A DNA stretch of 64,000 nucleotides from Telopea speciosissima (GCF_018873765.1 NC_057925.1:4537568-4601567), one strand, 5' to 3'; positions 22,170 to 34,641 are shown, counted from the first letter of the stretch. Numbers and translations are program-made. Notes: generated from the sequence alone by a model not told the origin.

Positions 22170-25100
22170 TCAAAACAAGCCAATGAACTTCCACCAGACA
22201 CTTCCCACACCAAGCCAGATGACAATGTTGACAACAGAGATGACGAACCCATAACCCCACCATTGTGCCAGTGGAACATAGTTCGCACCGTAGAATACTG
22301 GAGCTGATCCAATCCCATAGTGAGTGAGGCCACCCATAAGGTTTGAGAGGAAGGATAGCACCATGGCCCCAAAGAGTGGTGGGGTACCGAGGGCGCTTGC
22401 AACAGATAAGAAGGCCGTAAACATCGCACCAATGTGAGCAGCCCCACTAGCAAAGAAGTAGTGAGAATAGAAGTAGAGAAGAACCAAAATGCCGAATGAG
22501 AGCTGCCATGACAGACCAAGTCCTCCCACAAACTGGAAAAATAGCAGATTGTTTAGTTGCTGGATACTGCTTTAGTCAAACAACAATTTGAAACACATTT
22601 CTACCATAACATTCCAAGACATGCAATGTTACAAGTTGATAATACAGACATGGATTCGAGTTCAGTACTCGGAATAGGATGTCACAATGTGTTACTTATA
22701 AATTATAATACATTCTCCAAGAGGACACACAATTGTGGATATAGAGTAAGACAAGTAATGTCTGATATTATAATGTTTTAAACTTGGTCAAAATTTTATC
22801 ATTTAGTGAAATATGCCAGATCAAATATTTATTTTAAATATTAAATGATAATGCAGCAGGTTATTCTTCAAATTCATAAGGGGCATGGCAATCGCCTAGG
22901 TTAACTGAGCAATCCTCAGATTTACACAATAGAATGCTAGATTGCTATGACACAAATGAAAATCCTCTTTCTGAGCATATGTTTAAGAAAAGAATTCAAA
23001 CTACTGATGTTTTAAACTTGTTCAAAATTTTATCATTTAGTGAAATATGCCAGATCAAATATTTATTTTAAATATTAAATGATAATGCAGCAGGTTATTC
23101 TTCAAATTCATAAGGGGCATGGCAATCGCCTAGGTTAACTGAGCAATCCTCAGATTTACACAATAGAATGCTAGATTGCTATGACACAAATGAAAATCCT
23201 CTTTCTGAGCATATGCTTAAGAAAAGAATTCAAACTACTAGATGGCAAAGTGTCGAATCTGTGTTCGCAAAAACATAGGCACTGTTAAATGTAGTTAACT
23301 CATAGATATCCTCTCAAATTTCTTTCTTCAATTAGGAAATTTATTTATCTCCAATAATACATTATTCATTACTTTTAAAGATAAATTTGTGGTGCTGCCT
23401 CACTTTAAACTAATTACAAGTTTTTTAAAACATTAATATTGAATTATCATTAGAAATTGTTTTAGTCCATAACTTTTGACTCAGATGTCACTTCAGAACA
23501 AAATATGTATTATCGAAAAGCTCTAGTGAAGATCTTTCTTATGATACCCATATTAATTATTTCCTATGTAGAGCTCCTAAAAAGATTACCTACATTAGCC
23601 ATAATTTTGAAAAAGTAATTTTAACAACCTACATTTTGTCATTTCTGAGCTACTAGGAAAGAGGAGAAGAAATCTTTTGACAGGACCTTTTAGTGACAAG
23701 TCACTAAGATTCATGCCAGCTACTTAAGGTGAAAAATACTTCTTAGATACAAAAACATACAAAAAGAAAAAGAAAAAGGAATAGAAATCTAGAACGAAAA
23801 ATATATCTTTCAGATATCTGTATAGCTTATTAGCCTTATACTGATTAAAATATACCATTGAAACATAAAATTTAACATCAATTATGCTTAATGCATAATA
23901 GTGAGAGACATACAGTACTACCAGGAAAAGAGGGGATGGAGCTTAAAAAATAAATAAATAAAAGAATCACAAAGTGTTTCGGCTTTTGAGGTTTTATCAG
24001 ATTCAATATCAAAAAAAAATGTTGGATATAATAATTGGAGTCAGACATAGAAAAAGGGATTTTTGGAGGCTGATCAAGCAGTTTATCCTTAGGTGCTTTA
24101 ATCCATTTAACCAGTGATCCTGTTTATTAGCCAAACCAGATAAAACACTATAGCAGCCACCGAAATAGGAAAATGAATCATGCTAATTCAGAATTTTTTT
24201 CTCAGAAAGTGGGGGGAAAAAAACAGACCTTAACTACAGTTTGGCTGAACCAGGAGATTAGACCATATTTGTTTAGATAGCCAGCCATTGCAATGAGTGC
24301 AGCAAACCACGTAAGTGTATCCCAGGCAACCCCTTCTGCTAAGCATTCCTTCCATGTCACGACCCCTGTTATGAGGAGTACAGATAACCCAAGAATGGCA
24401 GCAGTAACAGCATCCACATTCAGCACTCCTCCAAAGATCCAGAGCCCCACCTGAACAGAGAGATCCAGAAAATCAGTAAACTATTACAGTTCTGATAATC
24501 CTGTCTGCACAACAAAATCTCTACAAGTTCTCTGAGCATGTTCAATTATTGTATGTGCATCATACCATACTTTGTGCCCGTGAAGCATAATTTACATGCT
24601 TTTTCTGGTCTGAATGCCTATATGCACAGATAGCCTACCTTCAGACAGGCATTTTTCATTTGCCCATCAGATTCCATGACACAAACAACAAGGCTCCACA
24701 AATAAAAATGCATTTGAATGTGTCACTGTAACTAAAACATACAACACAAGCAACAGCAGTGAACCAGAAAATAAGGCTATTTATTCTAGAAAGGATTTAG
24801 AATAGTTCCATTCGTTTGAAGCCATTATTAACATAAAGGCAGAGACAACTAGATGAGAGATTCACCATTTCCATAATTTAAAGCCTCCAGCTTGATGTTT
24901 GTCTTGGCAGGGTATTATATGTATACTTCTTACCCGATACCATGCATGTCACATCACTTGTACCTTTATTAGAATGTGTTACCCAAGAACATGATATATG
25001 GGTGCATAAGGTTCCATTGCATCATGTGTTCTGTGGACAAGGAACATTCTTCTAATTCTTGAAAACATATCTTTCTTGATACCAAAGAAGACCGACCACA

Positions 25101-28010
25101 TGGAATATAGAGTAAATACAAAGTGAACATATTATTAAAAAGGTAAACAAATGAAGCACAACTTCACCACCACATGCATAAAAACTAGCAATGTGAAATC
25201 TCCTCCAAGCGTACCTAGCTTGGAAAGGAAGGCATAATGCAACTCTTCCGTAGTGACTCTGCCATTCAATGGTACTATTAAGGGAACAAAAAGGCACAAA
25301 TATAATGAAGTAGTAACCCTTCTATTTTCTAGTGACAATGGTGTCAAAGCCAGCCAGATCTTCAGCCTGACACCCAAAGAAAAAGCCTCTTGTGAAATAT
25401 GTGAGTTTCCACGGCAAAACTGGAAACCACCCAAAAGCAACCAATGGCAGCACAAGAGTCGGCCATCACCAATCCTTTTAGACAGATTCATTACAACTGC
25501 TAGAGGTACAGTAAGGTTGTTAACAACTCCTTCACCCATTATATTCTCAATTTAAATAGGTACTGGTTCATTATTTCCAATCTCTTAGACAATTAAACTA
25601 ACAAAGGAACACTTTTCAATAAACCCAGTGAGTATTTATGCTTTTTTTTCTTCAATTCGACCCTACTTTATCAACAGAACCTCAGATTTGAGGTACTATA
25701 CGTTATTGTATATGTAGTCTGATTATTTATTAGTAATTGGATGTGGTTATTCTCACAACCAATCAAAGGGCGTACCCAGTGCACGAGGCTCCCACCACTG
25801 CGGGGTCTGGGGAGGGTCACAACCAATCAACTTTTTGAAAAGGTTTTAGATTGGAACAAGAATCAATCATTTAATTGGCTTTTTCTAAAGCCATATAGAA
25901 TCTTCATAGCCTACCAGCTTCTTGAGATGCCACTAAACTCTTCCCAAAGTCATAATTTTAGCCCATGAAAAGTACTAAAACATGTTTTACAGAACAGTGA
26001 TTCGAAGAATTAGGAAAATAATGGTGAACTTTTGGGAATAAGACCAGTAGGCTTTCTGATAAAAAGAGGAAAACAGTCCCTAAAAAAAAAACAAAAGAGA
26101 GGCAAAAGATTCAACCAGCAACTATACATTCTAGAAGTTAATCACCAAGGCATGGCTCCCGATTATGGCATGAATACAAATGCTACATGGCAAGTATCAT
26201 TCCCCAAGATGTGCCATCATCAACAACCAAATAGTCATATAAACCATGGCTGAAAGCTCAGGTTTTTCACAATCAAAACCTCATATCAGATGCAACAGGA
26301 TTGAATTGAATTTAGTGGCAGGAAGATCGAATTAGAATCCATTTAGGAAATTTCCTTTCTCCCTTTAATTTATTATTTATTAATTATTATTATTATTATT
26401 ATTTTATTTTTATTTTTTTTGGGGGGGGGGGGGGGGGTTGTATAGTGGCATTATGATGTTACATTAGGAACCAAAATTAAGATTCCACCGCTTGCTGAGT
26501 ATGCATGGATGTACAATAGATGGCAAAGTTTTACCTAAGCCTTAAAGTGGCATCAACATAGCTAGGGTCCTGGTGCAAACAAACTACAAACGGAAACCTC
26601 GAAAACGGGTTCAGGTTATAAGTTGATAATGATCTTGACTCCTAAGTTGAAGCGAAATTCTTGAACAACCGTAGTTCTACAGGAGATTGAGCATAGAATG
26701 CAAAGTAGCCTTACTTAGCACATAGTTACACAAGAGAAATAATTCAAAGTTAATTCGGAAGCAGTTCTAGTCTAGAGCATGCAATCCTCACAATCCATCT
26801 AATATTCTACCTTTCTAAAAGAAGAGGCAGGGGGCGGGGGGGAGGTAAAGAAAGGAAGTCTAAGTACGGAAAAGACTTATACCGTGAGAAGCAGAGTAAC
26901 CGCCATGATACTCTCATTCTTGGTCATTGGTCCCATCTTCTCTAACTTTTCCTTTGCAAGTTTTGGGGCATCAGGACTGCTCTTCACTGTCGGTGGGTAA
27001 ATCACATACAAAAGCAACGGGACAACAATCAAAGACACCAGGCCTGGCACAATAGCAGCTTTGGCCCAATCTGTCCAGCCAATTGTCTGTTTGATCGTGT
27101 TGTACGTGAGATTTGCACTCAACGGATTCGCCGCCATAGCAGTGAGAAACATTGATGAGGAAATCACGGATGTCTGAAAGCAAGTAAGCATCAACCAAGA
27201 CCCTAACCGCTTTTCGGTCCCATCGCCAACATTACTACCACAGGCAACACAAAGGGACTTAACTAGTGGGAGGAAAATCCCACCAGCTCTAGCAGACACA
27301 GAGGGAATAGCAGGTGCGAGGAGTGCCTCGCTGAAAACTAAACTGTAACCTAATCCTAATGATGAGCTACCAAAAAGAGACACAAACTGGTAGGCGATAC
27401 GGTTACCAAGCCCCGTCTTTATAAATCCTCGAGCAAAGAAGAAAGCGAGAGCAATAAGCCATGGAATCGGATCACCGAAGGCTGAGAAAGCAGCAGCGAA
27501 AGTTAGCGTCTTAGTGAGTACACAGGCGCCCAATCCCATCAAAGCAACAGCACCGAGAGGCAATGGTTGCGTGATGATGCCGACGATGGTAGCAAGGAAT
27601 ATAGAGAGCAACTGCCAAGCATTCCTCGACACACCGGCCGGCACCGGAACGAACCATAGAATAACTCCGGTGGCAATTGAAGCCATCAATGGCTTCATCG
27701 AAGCTCCCTGCCATGGCTGGGATGAAGGTACTACCGCAGCAGAAGAAGCCGAAGCTCGAACAGAATACAACCGATCCGAGAGAGAACGAGCGCAATTCGA
27801 AAGCTTAGGGGTGATAGATGGAAGAACGCCCAAGAAAGGATTCTTCAACGAATTAGAACGCGAGCAGATCCGACTTTGATGCAAGAATACATCGGATCTG
27901 GTAGAGGATTGAAGATTTAGTAGTGACGTAGCAGTTGCAGAGCGGGATCTGCGATTTGGAAGTGAGCGAAATCCTAGGTTACAGGAGGAAGTAAGCACAA
28001 GGGACGCCAT
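22170..28010 (-). CDS. DIT1: chloroplast dicarboxylate translocator DiT1
   Basis: This is the plastid inner-envelope 2-oxoglutarate/malate translocator, which imports 2-oxoglutarate for ammonia assimilation in exchange for malate. Three minus-strand exons join in phase 0 at GT-AG sites: 26883-28010 (376 codons), 24229-24450 (74 codons) and 22170-22532 (120 codons plus stop), giving 570 residues. The family's usual length is about 550-570. Residues 1 to about 85 are Ser/Arg-rich and acid-poor, as in a transit peptide. The rest is a polytopic DASS/SLC13-type carrier with segments such as ITQPLPLGAVALMGLG, AFGDPIPWLIALAFFFARGF, WDTLTWFAALIAMAGYLNKY and SNLMGGLTHYGIGSAPVFYG, ending in a WWKFIGLF tail. 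All expected parts are present and no frameshift is seen. The start at 28010 is the first ATG and gives a normal transit peptide. Confidence 0.93.
22533..24228 (-). other. DiT1 intron 2
   Basis: The intron has a GT donor at 24228-24227 and an AG acceptor ending at 22533. It contains the tandem duplication at 22773-23240. No other gene lies inside. Confidence 0.85.
22773..23240. repeat. 234-bp tandem duplication
   Basis: 22773-23006 and 23007-23240 are near-identical direct copies; the only differences I noticed are single bases such as GGTCA/GTTCA. The lack of divergence indicates a recent event inside DiT1 intron 2. Confidence 0.9.
24451..26882 (-). other. DiT1 intron 1
   Basis: The 2.4-kb intron has a GT donor at 26882-26881 and an acceptor ending CAG at 24451. 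It includes a TTA-rich microsatellite and a run of about 17 G at 26380-26438. No coding region inside is supported. Confidence 0.85.
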
Positions 28011-28094
28011 TACTGGCGCAACTCAGAGCTTCGCAGTTCAGAGAAGCATTGAGGGAGAAATTGAGAAGAGAAAGAACTGAGATTTGGCACTCCC

Positions 28095-28112
28095 AAGTGG
28101 TATTTAAACGAA
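28095..28112 (-). promoter_or_regulatory. TATA-like box upstream of DiT1
   Basis: On the minus strand GTTTAAATACC lies about 95 bases upstream of the DiT1 start codon, at a plausible distance for a short 5' UTR. This is a sequence match only. Confidence 0.35.
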
Positions 28113-28599
28113 AAACAAGAAATGAATTTTGGACCGTCGGATTCTCATCAGACGGGTATTACAAATCGATTTTAAAAGCATTTTTTCCTCGTAAAATCCG
28201 TCTGAAGACTCTGAACAACGAAAAGAAAAATGCCAGTCGCTATCAAAGGTCACCTCACCCTAGCGTGGTTGGTTTTACGGAGTGGCTGTCACAATTGTGC
28301 GCTGAACAACAACATATCATTCGGCTAATATCTGATTCTCTTTCAAGATGATTGGATGTACCCAAGGCTTACGTTAGCTTTCTGGCAGCTTGATGTGAGA
28401 ATCAATTCTGAATGGCAAAACAAACAAAGAGCCCGAAAAAGCTGGAATATAATTGTAATGACGAAATTACCCTCGAATGTATTCTCACCACACAAATGCA
28501 CGTGCGCTAAAGTCAAAGTTCAGTGAACTGTCCTTTTGGTAATTGGGAGCTTTACATATACATTTGATAGAAGGACGTTGGGGGGGGGGGGGGGGGGAT

Positions 28600-28692
28600 A
28601 AGATACTAGTCAAGAGACTCGAACTCAAGATCTCTTGGTGATCATGGGCATGAAACGCACCACCACGGCTCACCAATTGAGCTAACTAGTTG
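28600..28692 (-). mobile_element. tRNA-derived SINE head or tRNA pseudogene
   Basis: Read on the minus strand, TTAGCTCAATTGGTGAGC matches an RNA polymerase III A box, and GATCTTGAGTTCGAGTCTC, about 40 bases later, matches a B box. The intervening sequence does not form an obvious functional tRNA. A run of 17 G at 28580-28596 follows on the 3' side. Confidence 0.55.
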
Positions 28693-28859
28693 TTTCATTC
28701 ATCCCTAAAAACCACATTATAAGGTCAAGGAGAGTCCAGCAGTGAAATAGATAAGTGGTTTACACGTGAAAAATTGGATTTCATGTCAGAGGTTGACACG
28801 TGGAACCTTTGGATCTCACTTTTGACTTTTTCTTTTTATGTTGCGGAAGAATCGACTAA

Positions 28860-28985
28860 GGCAGTGTTTGGCATGCATTCTTGGAATGCATTCTAGCTTG
28901 ATTTTCACATTCTCGGATGATCAAACTAGTTATTTTTATTGCTCGAGAATGCGAAATCAACCTAGAATGTATACCAAACACAGCC
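28860..28985. mobile_element. Tourist-like MITE, TAA duplication
   Basis: The element begins GGCAGTGTTTGGCATGCATT and ends TATACCAAACACAGCC. It is flanked by TAA on both sides (28857-28859 and 28986-28988). The arms also include GATTTTCACATTCTCG and its complement. A related MITE at 39362-40860 is split by another insertion. Confidence 0.75.
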
Positions 28986-28989
28986 TAAG

Positions 28990-29185
28990 ACAAAAGTGAG
29001 ATCATGGTTTTAAAAATCGGGCAGTCAATTTGGATAAATCGACACCTAATCCCAATTTCCACTGCTCGTAATCGTTGTTTCCTGAATTGGATCCAAATCG
29101 GTGAATTCGTAGTCATTTTGTTTATAATCCATCTTGAATTAGACTGATTCATGGCCTATTCTCGATTCTTGAACCAATTTGATTT
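28990..29185. repeat. left part of AATCGGTTT-motif element
   Basis: Repeated motifs resembling AAATCGG and TTGAACC begin near GGTTTTAAAAATCGG. A matching right part, ending GAGTTTTAAAACCTTG, lies at 30912-31016. The LINE at 29187-30905 appears to have inserted into it. Confidence 0.4.
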
Positions 29186-29186
29186 T

Positions 29187-30905
29187 TTTTTTTTTGGAAA
29201 AATGAGATGTTATATTAATAAAGAATATAGGTATTTACAGCCTAAAGAATTTCTTCCCATTAGTGTCTTCCCGTATCATACCGATAAGAGCATCTAGGAG
29301 ACTGTCTACACACAAATGGGTTTCCTGGCATGACTGTAAAAATCCAGCCAGCTAATCAGCACAGTAATTGGTTTCTACAAGGCCGAAGGGAGCAAAATGA
29401 TTTGATGATGTCCATTCCATCACAGTCCTATGTTTGCCAGGATCGTTAAGACCTGTAGTGTTCCACGCACCAAGCTTGATCGTTGAGAACTGGAGGTTTT
29501 GGGGTTGTGCATTGGGTTGCCCTAACTCGAACTTCGCTCACGTAATCTGGGTGTTTTAGCAATGTCTGCTTCCTCTCGATCATCAGGGTTCGGCATAGTG
29601 GACTCCTGTAAAATAGCGAAGCGATTCGCATTGTTCGCCACAGTTGATAAGGCACCGCGGTGTCCGACATTATCATCAAGCGTGCAAAACATGGCACAAA
29701 CCATCGATTGAGTAGTCTGTGAGGCGTCACTATGTTGGGCTTTGTTTAGTCTCTCATGGACTTGTTTTGATGGATTGTCGATGTCAGCTTCAGTTGCATG
29801 GTTATCGGATGTGGGACGTGGGACAAGTGCGTTGATGAGGATGCATTCAATTGTTAAATCAGTTGCATGACACAATCCATGATATGGTACGCCAGAGGAT
29901 TGAGGCCGGCTGGACCGGCTAGTTGTTGACCGGAGTTGCAGAACCGGTTGGGGTAGTTGTAACAACCTCTGTAGGCAGTGCTCGTTTTCCCTTGTTTCAA
30001 CGTCTGCTCGAGGCTTGCCATTGATGCTCATCCATCGGTGCATCCTGACTTTGCTCGGTAGGTTTGTTGTTTCACTTAATCGACGAAACAATGCAGGATC
30101 GGTCCGAATGACCAAAAACTTTGCAAGTGCTACAAATCGGTGGAGTCTAGTCATACTCCACCCTTTGGTCTATCTACTATCGATCCATCGTCTAGCATGA
30201 TGGGTATGCTCGTGGGGAGTCCATCCCCTGCTTTCATTTTGACGCAGAAGCGAGCGAAGGAGAGTCGATTTTGCAAGTGTTCCCTCTGAGAAGTTCTTCG
30301 ATTGGTGCAAATGGGTTTGCCTTAGACACTGGCAATTCGACCCAGACTTCAGTTCCCTAAAAAATGGAGATTAAGACCATACAGTCTCACCCATAGAGGT
30401 AGTTGAGTCTCCTCTTTCTTAGAGAGGGAGGTATTCAAAGACCACAGATGCAGAATCAATGGTCTTGCCCCCAAGATCCAAGGGCCCTCATCGAGGAATT
30501 GGTGGCTCACCTTGACTGCTTGGAAATCAAAAACAAAGATACCGCTTTCGGGACCAATTCCACCACACCGATATGCAACCACTTCTCTCGAACAAAGCGT
30601 TTCATGGTTGCATACGTAGGTCTAGGGCCAACGGCGTCTCCAACCAGTGAAGCCTCCCAACGATCTTTTTCCTTGCCTAGGTCTTCATCGCTGCAGCGTG
30701 CTACTCACTTACCATTAACCAACTCAGGTTCAATGAAGGGGATTGAATCCTCACCTTCACAAAAGAGGCTAGCCCATGAATGAGATGCTACACTCCATTT
30801 GTATCTCCCGCTTGTAGCAGGATTTGGAAGAGTGCCATTGGTTTTGTGGACCACCGGGTTTGAGCCTACCGGTGGCCATTGCATGTCGGGGCTAAAAATC
30901 TCCAA
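29187..30905 (-). mobile_element. internally deleted LINE with DUF4283 ORF1
   Basis: The element is on the minus strand. Near 30360-30650 pieces of a DUF4283-type ORF1 are visible (VGPRPTY, then FDFQAVKVSHQFLDEGPWIL, GARPLILHLW, LPLWVRLYGL). A low-complexity C-terminal part follows. At 29370-29520 the start of an endonuclease domain reads KLGAWNTTGLNDPGKHRTVM before a stop. The rest of the endonuclease and the whole reverse transcriptase are missing. The 3' end is A-rich, with a poly(T) run on the plus strand at 29187-29198. ORF1 has frameshifts, so the copy is dead. CCAATTTGAT on the left and CCAATTGATT on the right may be the target duplication. Confidence 0.7.
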
Positions 30906-31175
30906 TTGATTCGATTTTCACCATAAATAGCTTAAATTCCTGATTCTTGAACCGATTCAGGCCAATTTGGATCAGAATCAGCTTCCATTCCCTATTTGGA
31001 GTTTTAAAACCTTGAAAGGGATTTAGGACAAGGATCTGTTTGGATGCATGTTTATCTTGAAGAAACGCATAAAGAGTGGTCCTAAAGCCCCTGAACTAAA
31101 AAAATTCATGATAAAATATCCAAATCCCCTTTATTCAAGATCAGAAATATGACCAGGGGCAGTTTTGTGCATTGA

Positions 31176-31315
31176 GGGTATGTTTGGTTAGCAATACATA
31201 AATAAAAATTAAAAGAAAATTACTATGAGACAAAAGTAATAATGAAACCAGTGATGAGTTGATATGTTTTCTCTCTTCTTTTTCAAATTTTTTTTCTTTT
31301 TAACCAAACACACCC
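31176..31315. mobile_element. Tourist-like MITE, TGA duplication
   Basis: The 140-bp element begins GGGTATGTTTGGTTAG and ends TTAACCAAACACACCC. TGA flanks it on both sides (31173-31175 and 31316-31318). Confidence 0.65.
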
Positions 31316-31319
31316 TGAG

Positions 31320-31780
31320 GTCCTAGGTTCCCGGAGATTGTACTTGATTCGCGGGAATTTTGAAGTACCCTGGATGTGTTGTGAATTGTGACTAGTGACT
31401 TGTGACTTGAGACTTGAGAGAGTATTATCTTCATTTTGTTTTCCGGTAGTGCAAACAAACAGCCCTTACGGGGTTGTTTTGAAATATACATTAAGTGAAA
31501 CAAAATCAAAATAGAAGAAAAATAAAAATTCTGGATGAAAAGTGAAGAAAATTTTTATTTGCTATATTTAATATGTTGTCTATTTATTTACACAATTATT
31601 CTTAGTACTGATTACAGAACTTTCTGTTTAATTCTTAGTACTGATTACACCCTTGGGATACTCCAAGGCAAAATTAATAAGGCCAAAGGTCTTTTTGTTT
31701 TTCACTCACTGACCATATTGTGGATGCTCTCAGGAAGATATATAGAGGATGCATTGCCAAGGATTACATATGCTTGAAAA
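31320..31780. other. spacer, no gene seen
   Basis: The block TTCTTAGTACTGATTACA occurs twice (about 31599 and 31632). Nothing else is identifiable. Confidence 0.4.
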
Positions 31781-31783
31781 CAG

Positions 31784-31927
31784 TCAAGCTGTTCATAGTC
31801 AACCGTGCACAGTCAACCTGTTCAAAGATGACCTCTGTTCAAAATCCTCCTCCATGGACCTATGCTCACAGTCAAGCTGTTCAAAGATGACCTCTGCTCA
31901 CAGTCAAGCTGTTCAAATAATCAAAAA

Positions 31928-31982
<55 letters not shown>

Positions 31983-32092
31983 CCACCTCCATGTACCTAT
32001 GCTAACAGTCGAACAGTTCAAAGAATCAAATCACCCACACACAAAATCCTCCTCCATGGACCTCTGCTCACAGTCAAGCTATTCAAAGAATC
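31784..32092. repeat. interrupted tandem repeat with CT/CA run
   Basis: Units built on CTCACAGTCAAGCTGTTCAA and CCTCCATGGACCTATGC recur at least four times, interrupted by (CT)n(CA)n at 31930-31977. The open frame through it is a repeat artefact. Confidence 0.7.
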
Positions 32093-32185
32093 AATTCTCA
32101 TGTCAAAACTCTTCCTTGTCTTGTCCTTCCTGATCTTACCCTTCTTAAAATTGTTGAAACCGATGCTTCTGATATCAGTTATGAA

Positions 32186-32290
32186 TTTTTATCACCTGCG
32201 ATTCCCCTGCCCGGTATGGTTCCCTAGTGACTCTAATAAAAGGGAGGTGGACCCCACCCGGGCAGTGTGTTCGGTCAGGGGGTGGGTTAT
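32186..32290. mobile_element. truncated TTATC-type GC-rich MITE
   Basis: TTTTATCACCTGCGATTCC starts the copy, and the interior has GGGCAGTGTGTTCGGTCAGG. The right terminus is not recognisable, so this looks like a left-end fragment of the group at 12790 and 20190. Confidence 0.4.
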
Positions 32291-32299
32291 GGTGTTGTT

Positions 32300-32990
32300 C
32301 TCAAACAGATTTCCCCAAGAGGAAGAGGGTAGAATGAGTAAAGAGAGCAAAAATTGAGAAACCTATGCTCAGTGAACAATGGAGTGCCTTTTTAAATATC
32401 AAACCCGTGAACCTTTCTTGCACAAGTCAATTTTTGCAGTGGTTGTTTCCACAAATCTAACCTGTTGTGATTAAGAATTTTCTAACTCAACTAGGGATAG
32501 TCACAGGGTATGTCTGGAGCTGGTTTTATTCAATCCAACAACAGCCCATGTGAATCCTGCAAACCCAACTGACAATGACCCAGCGCAAGTGAAGAAGGTA
32601 AGCTAATACCACTTAGATAACAAAATACAAAATCCATTTCCATCTCATACGCTCTTTACAATTATGTTAAGAGGGATCACTAATTGCACAATATAAACAA
32701 TACACCAAAGGGAATAAGTCAGAAATGTTGCTAAAAGAATAATAAACTTCTAATTCTATCTCTAATTCCAAAACCACTTGGAGGGGGAAAACAAAGAAGA
32801 AACAATAGGCAACAATGTGAAAGATCGGAAAGAACCCAATTCCATCCCGAATCCATCATTGTCACCACTCCATACCCTTCAAACAGTACTTATCCCATAC
32901 CTGTGCCAGATTTATGACTTCTAACCATGTAGCCAGCTCCGTTGCCACCCCTGAACTCATCGAGGCATGTCATGCTGCAAAAATCACTCT
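32300..32990. other. 3' flank of PPR gene, no gene seen
   Basis: No coding region, RNA gene or bounded repeat could be supported here. Confidence 0.4.
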
Positions 32991-32997
32991 TCACTTA

Positions 32998-34641
32998 CTA
33001 GACAGCCTCCATCCAACTACACCCAGGATTTCTTCTTAACCGTCTTCTCTTCATCATCTTTTTCAACTTAGTGGAGTTACCCCAACTACCAGCATCTGCA
33101 TATAAATTTGACAACAGCAAGCAGCTCCCTGCACTATCAGGCTCAAGCTGAAACAAATGCGTGGCTGCAATTTCAGCAAGTTCGATATTTCTATGGTTCC
33201 TACATGCCCCTAACAGTGCCCCCCACACAAATGAATCAGGCTCCAATGGCATTGTTTTAATCAAATCATAGGCCTCACCAAGCTTCCCTGCTCGACCAAG
33301 AAGGTCAACCATGCAAGCATAATGTTCCAACCTTGGCTCAATACCATATTGGTCCTGCATCAAGTGAAACAGATTATGTCCAACTTCAACCAAACCACCA
33401 TGACTACAAGCAGTGAAAACAGCTGTGAAAGTAAGGTGGTCCAACTTCACTTTGACCTCTACCATCTGATAGAAAAGATCAATTGCTTCATGGCAGTACC
33501 CATGATTTGCATATCCAAAAATCATAGAATTCCAAGTAACTGTATTTCTGTCCTGCATCTTATCAAACAACTTTGCAGCTTCGAATATAAATCCACACTT
33601 TGCATACATATCAACAAGAGAACTGCTTACATATACGTCTCCTTCGACCCCAATTATTAATGCAAACCCATGAATCTCCTTGCCACGTCTGAAATCTGCC
33701 ACGGTTGCACATGCGGGCAAAAGACTACTAATGGTTACTGAACTTGGGAGAAACCCACAGCCCACCATCTGCTTAAACGCATCAAAAGCTTCTTTATTGC
33801 GAAAACTCTGCACAAACCCAGAAATAACAGAGGTCCAAGAAACCATGTCAGGCTCAACCCCATCAACATGCATCATCCGAAAAAGGTCCCATACCATTAC
33901 ATCATCACCCACCGACGAGAAACCTGATATTAATGTATTCCAGGTCACTAAATTAGGTTTGATTCCCATTAATTGCATCTTCTTCATTAAATCCCATGCT
34001 TGTCTTGCAAACCCTTGTTGGGCGTAGCCTGAAACCATGGAATTCCAAGCCACCACATCTTTCTCTGGCATTCTATCGAACACCAGGCGTGCCTTCTCAA
34101 CTCGACCACATTTTGAGTACATATCCACTAGTGCACTGTCCACAAAGGCATCGAAATCAAGGCAGTGGCGAAGAATCGCAGAATGTATCATTTCACCAGT
34201 CTTTCGATCAGGGAGATTCCCACAAGCTCTGAGGATACTGGGTAGAACATATCTGGTCGGTTTCAGGCCTTCTCTCTGCATTTCATGTAATAGAGCTAAT
34301 GTCTCCTTGTAAAGGCCGCAACGGGAATAGACACCAATCAGAACAATCCAGCGACGGAAATTTGTCTTGGGGATTCCGTCGAACACACGACGAGCATCCA
34401 AAGTTCGTCCGCATTGAGCGTAAAAGATGATGATCTTGGAAGAAAGGTAGGTTGAACGAACAAGGCCATTCACGATAAGGTACGCGTGGAGTATTCTACC
34501 CAAGTGAATGGAGTGATCACGGGCATAGATTTCGAGGTAGTTCGCATATGAATCTGTGACTGATTGGAACGACCGGTGATTGGGAGGGGTTCTGTGGTGG
34601 AGGATTCTAAAGACTGTTGCTTTGGGGAGGAGAGGAGGCAT
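32998..34641 (-). CDS. E-class PPR protein, At5g59600-like
   Basis: The gene is a single intronless ORF of 547 residues. PLS-type pentatricopeptide repeats run from about residue 35 to 450. Typical phrases are SALVDMYSKCGRVEKARLVF, DVVAWNSMVSGYAQQG and HYACMVDLLGRAGKLGEAYD. An E domain follows (FVWGALLGACRNHRNIELAE, SCLLLSNLYADAGSW), and the protein stops at GCSWMEAV. There is no DYW domain, so if it acts in C-to-U RNA editing it would need a partner deaminase. The N-terminus is basic and acid-poor, consistent with import into mitochondria or plastids. The whole-protein pattern resembles Arabidopsis At5g59600, recognised from memory only. The RNA target is unknown. Confidence 0.88.
   Translation of the reverse strand: MPPLLPKATVFRILHHRTPPNHRSFQSVTDSYANYLEIYARDHSIHLGRILHAYLIVNGLVRSTYLSSKIIIFYAQCGRTLDARRVFDGIPKTNFRRWIVLIGVYSRCGLYKETLALLHEMQREGLKPTRYVLPSILRACGNLPDRKTGEMIHSAILRHCLDFDAFVDSALVDMYSKCGRVEKARLVFDRMPEKDVVAWNSMVSGYAQQGFARQAWDLMKKMQLMGIKPNLVTWNTLISGFSSVGDDVMVWDLFRMMHVDGVEPDMVSWTSVISGFVQSFRNKEAFDAFKQMVGCGFLPSSVTISSLLPACATVADFRRGKEIHGFALIIGVEGDVYVSSSLVDMYAKCGFIFEAAKLFDKMQDRNTVTWNSMIFGYANHGYCHEAIDLFYQMVEVKVKLDHLTFTAVFTACSHGGLVEVGHNLFHLMQDQYGIEPRLEHYACMVDLLGRAGKLGEAYDLIKTMPLEPDSFVWGALLGACRNHRNIELAEIAATHLFQLEPDSAGSCLLLSNLYADAGSWGNSTKLKKMMKRRRLRRNPGCSWMEAV

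Noticed and set aside
31749-32357. 202-codon plus-strand ORF
   Set aside because: It spans the interrupted tandem repeat and a CT/CA microsatellite; the composition is repeat-derived.
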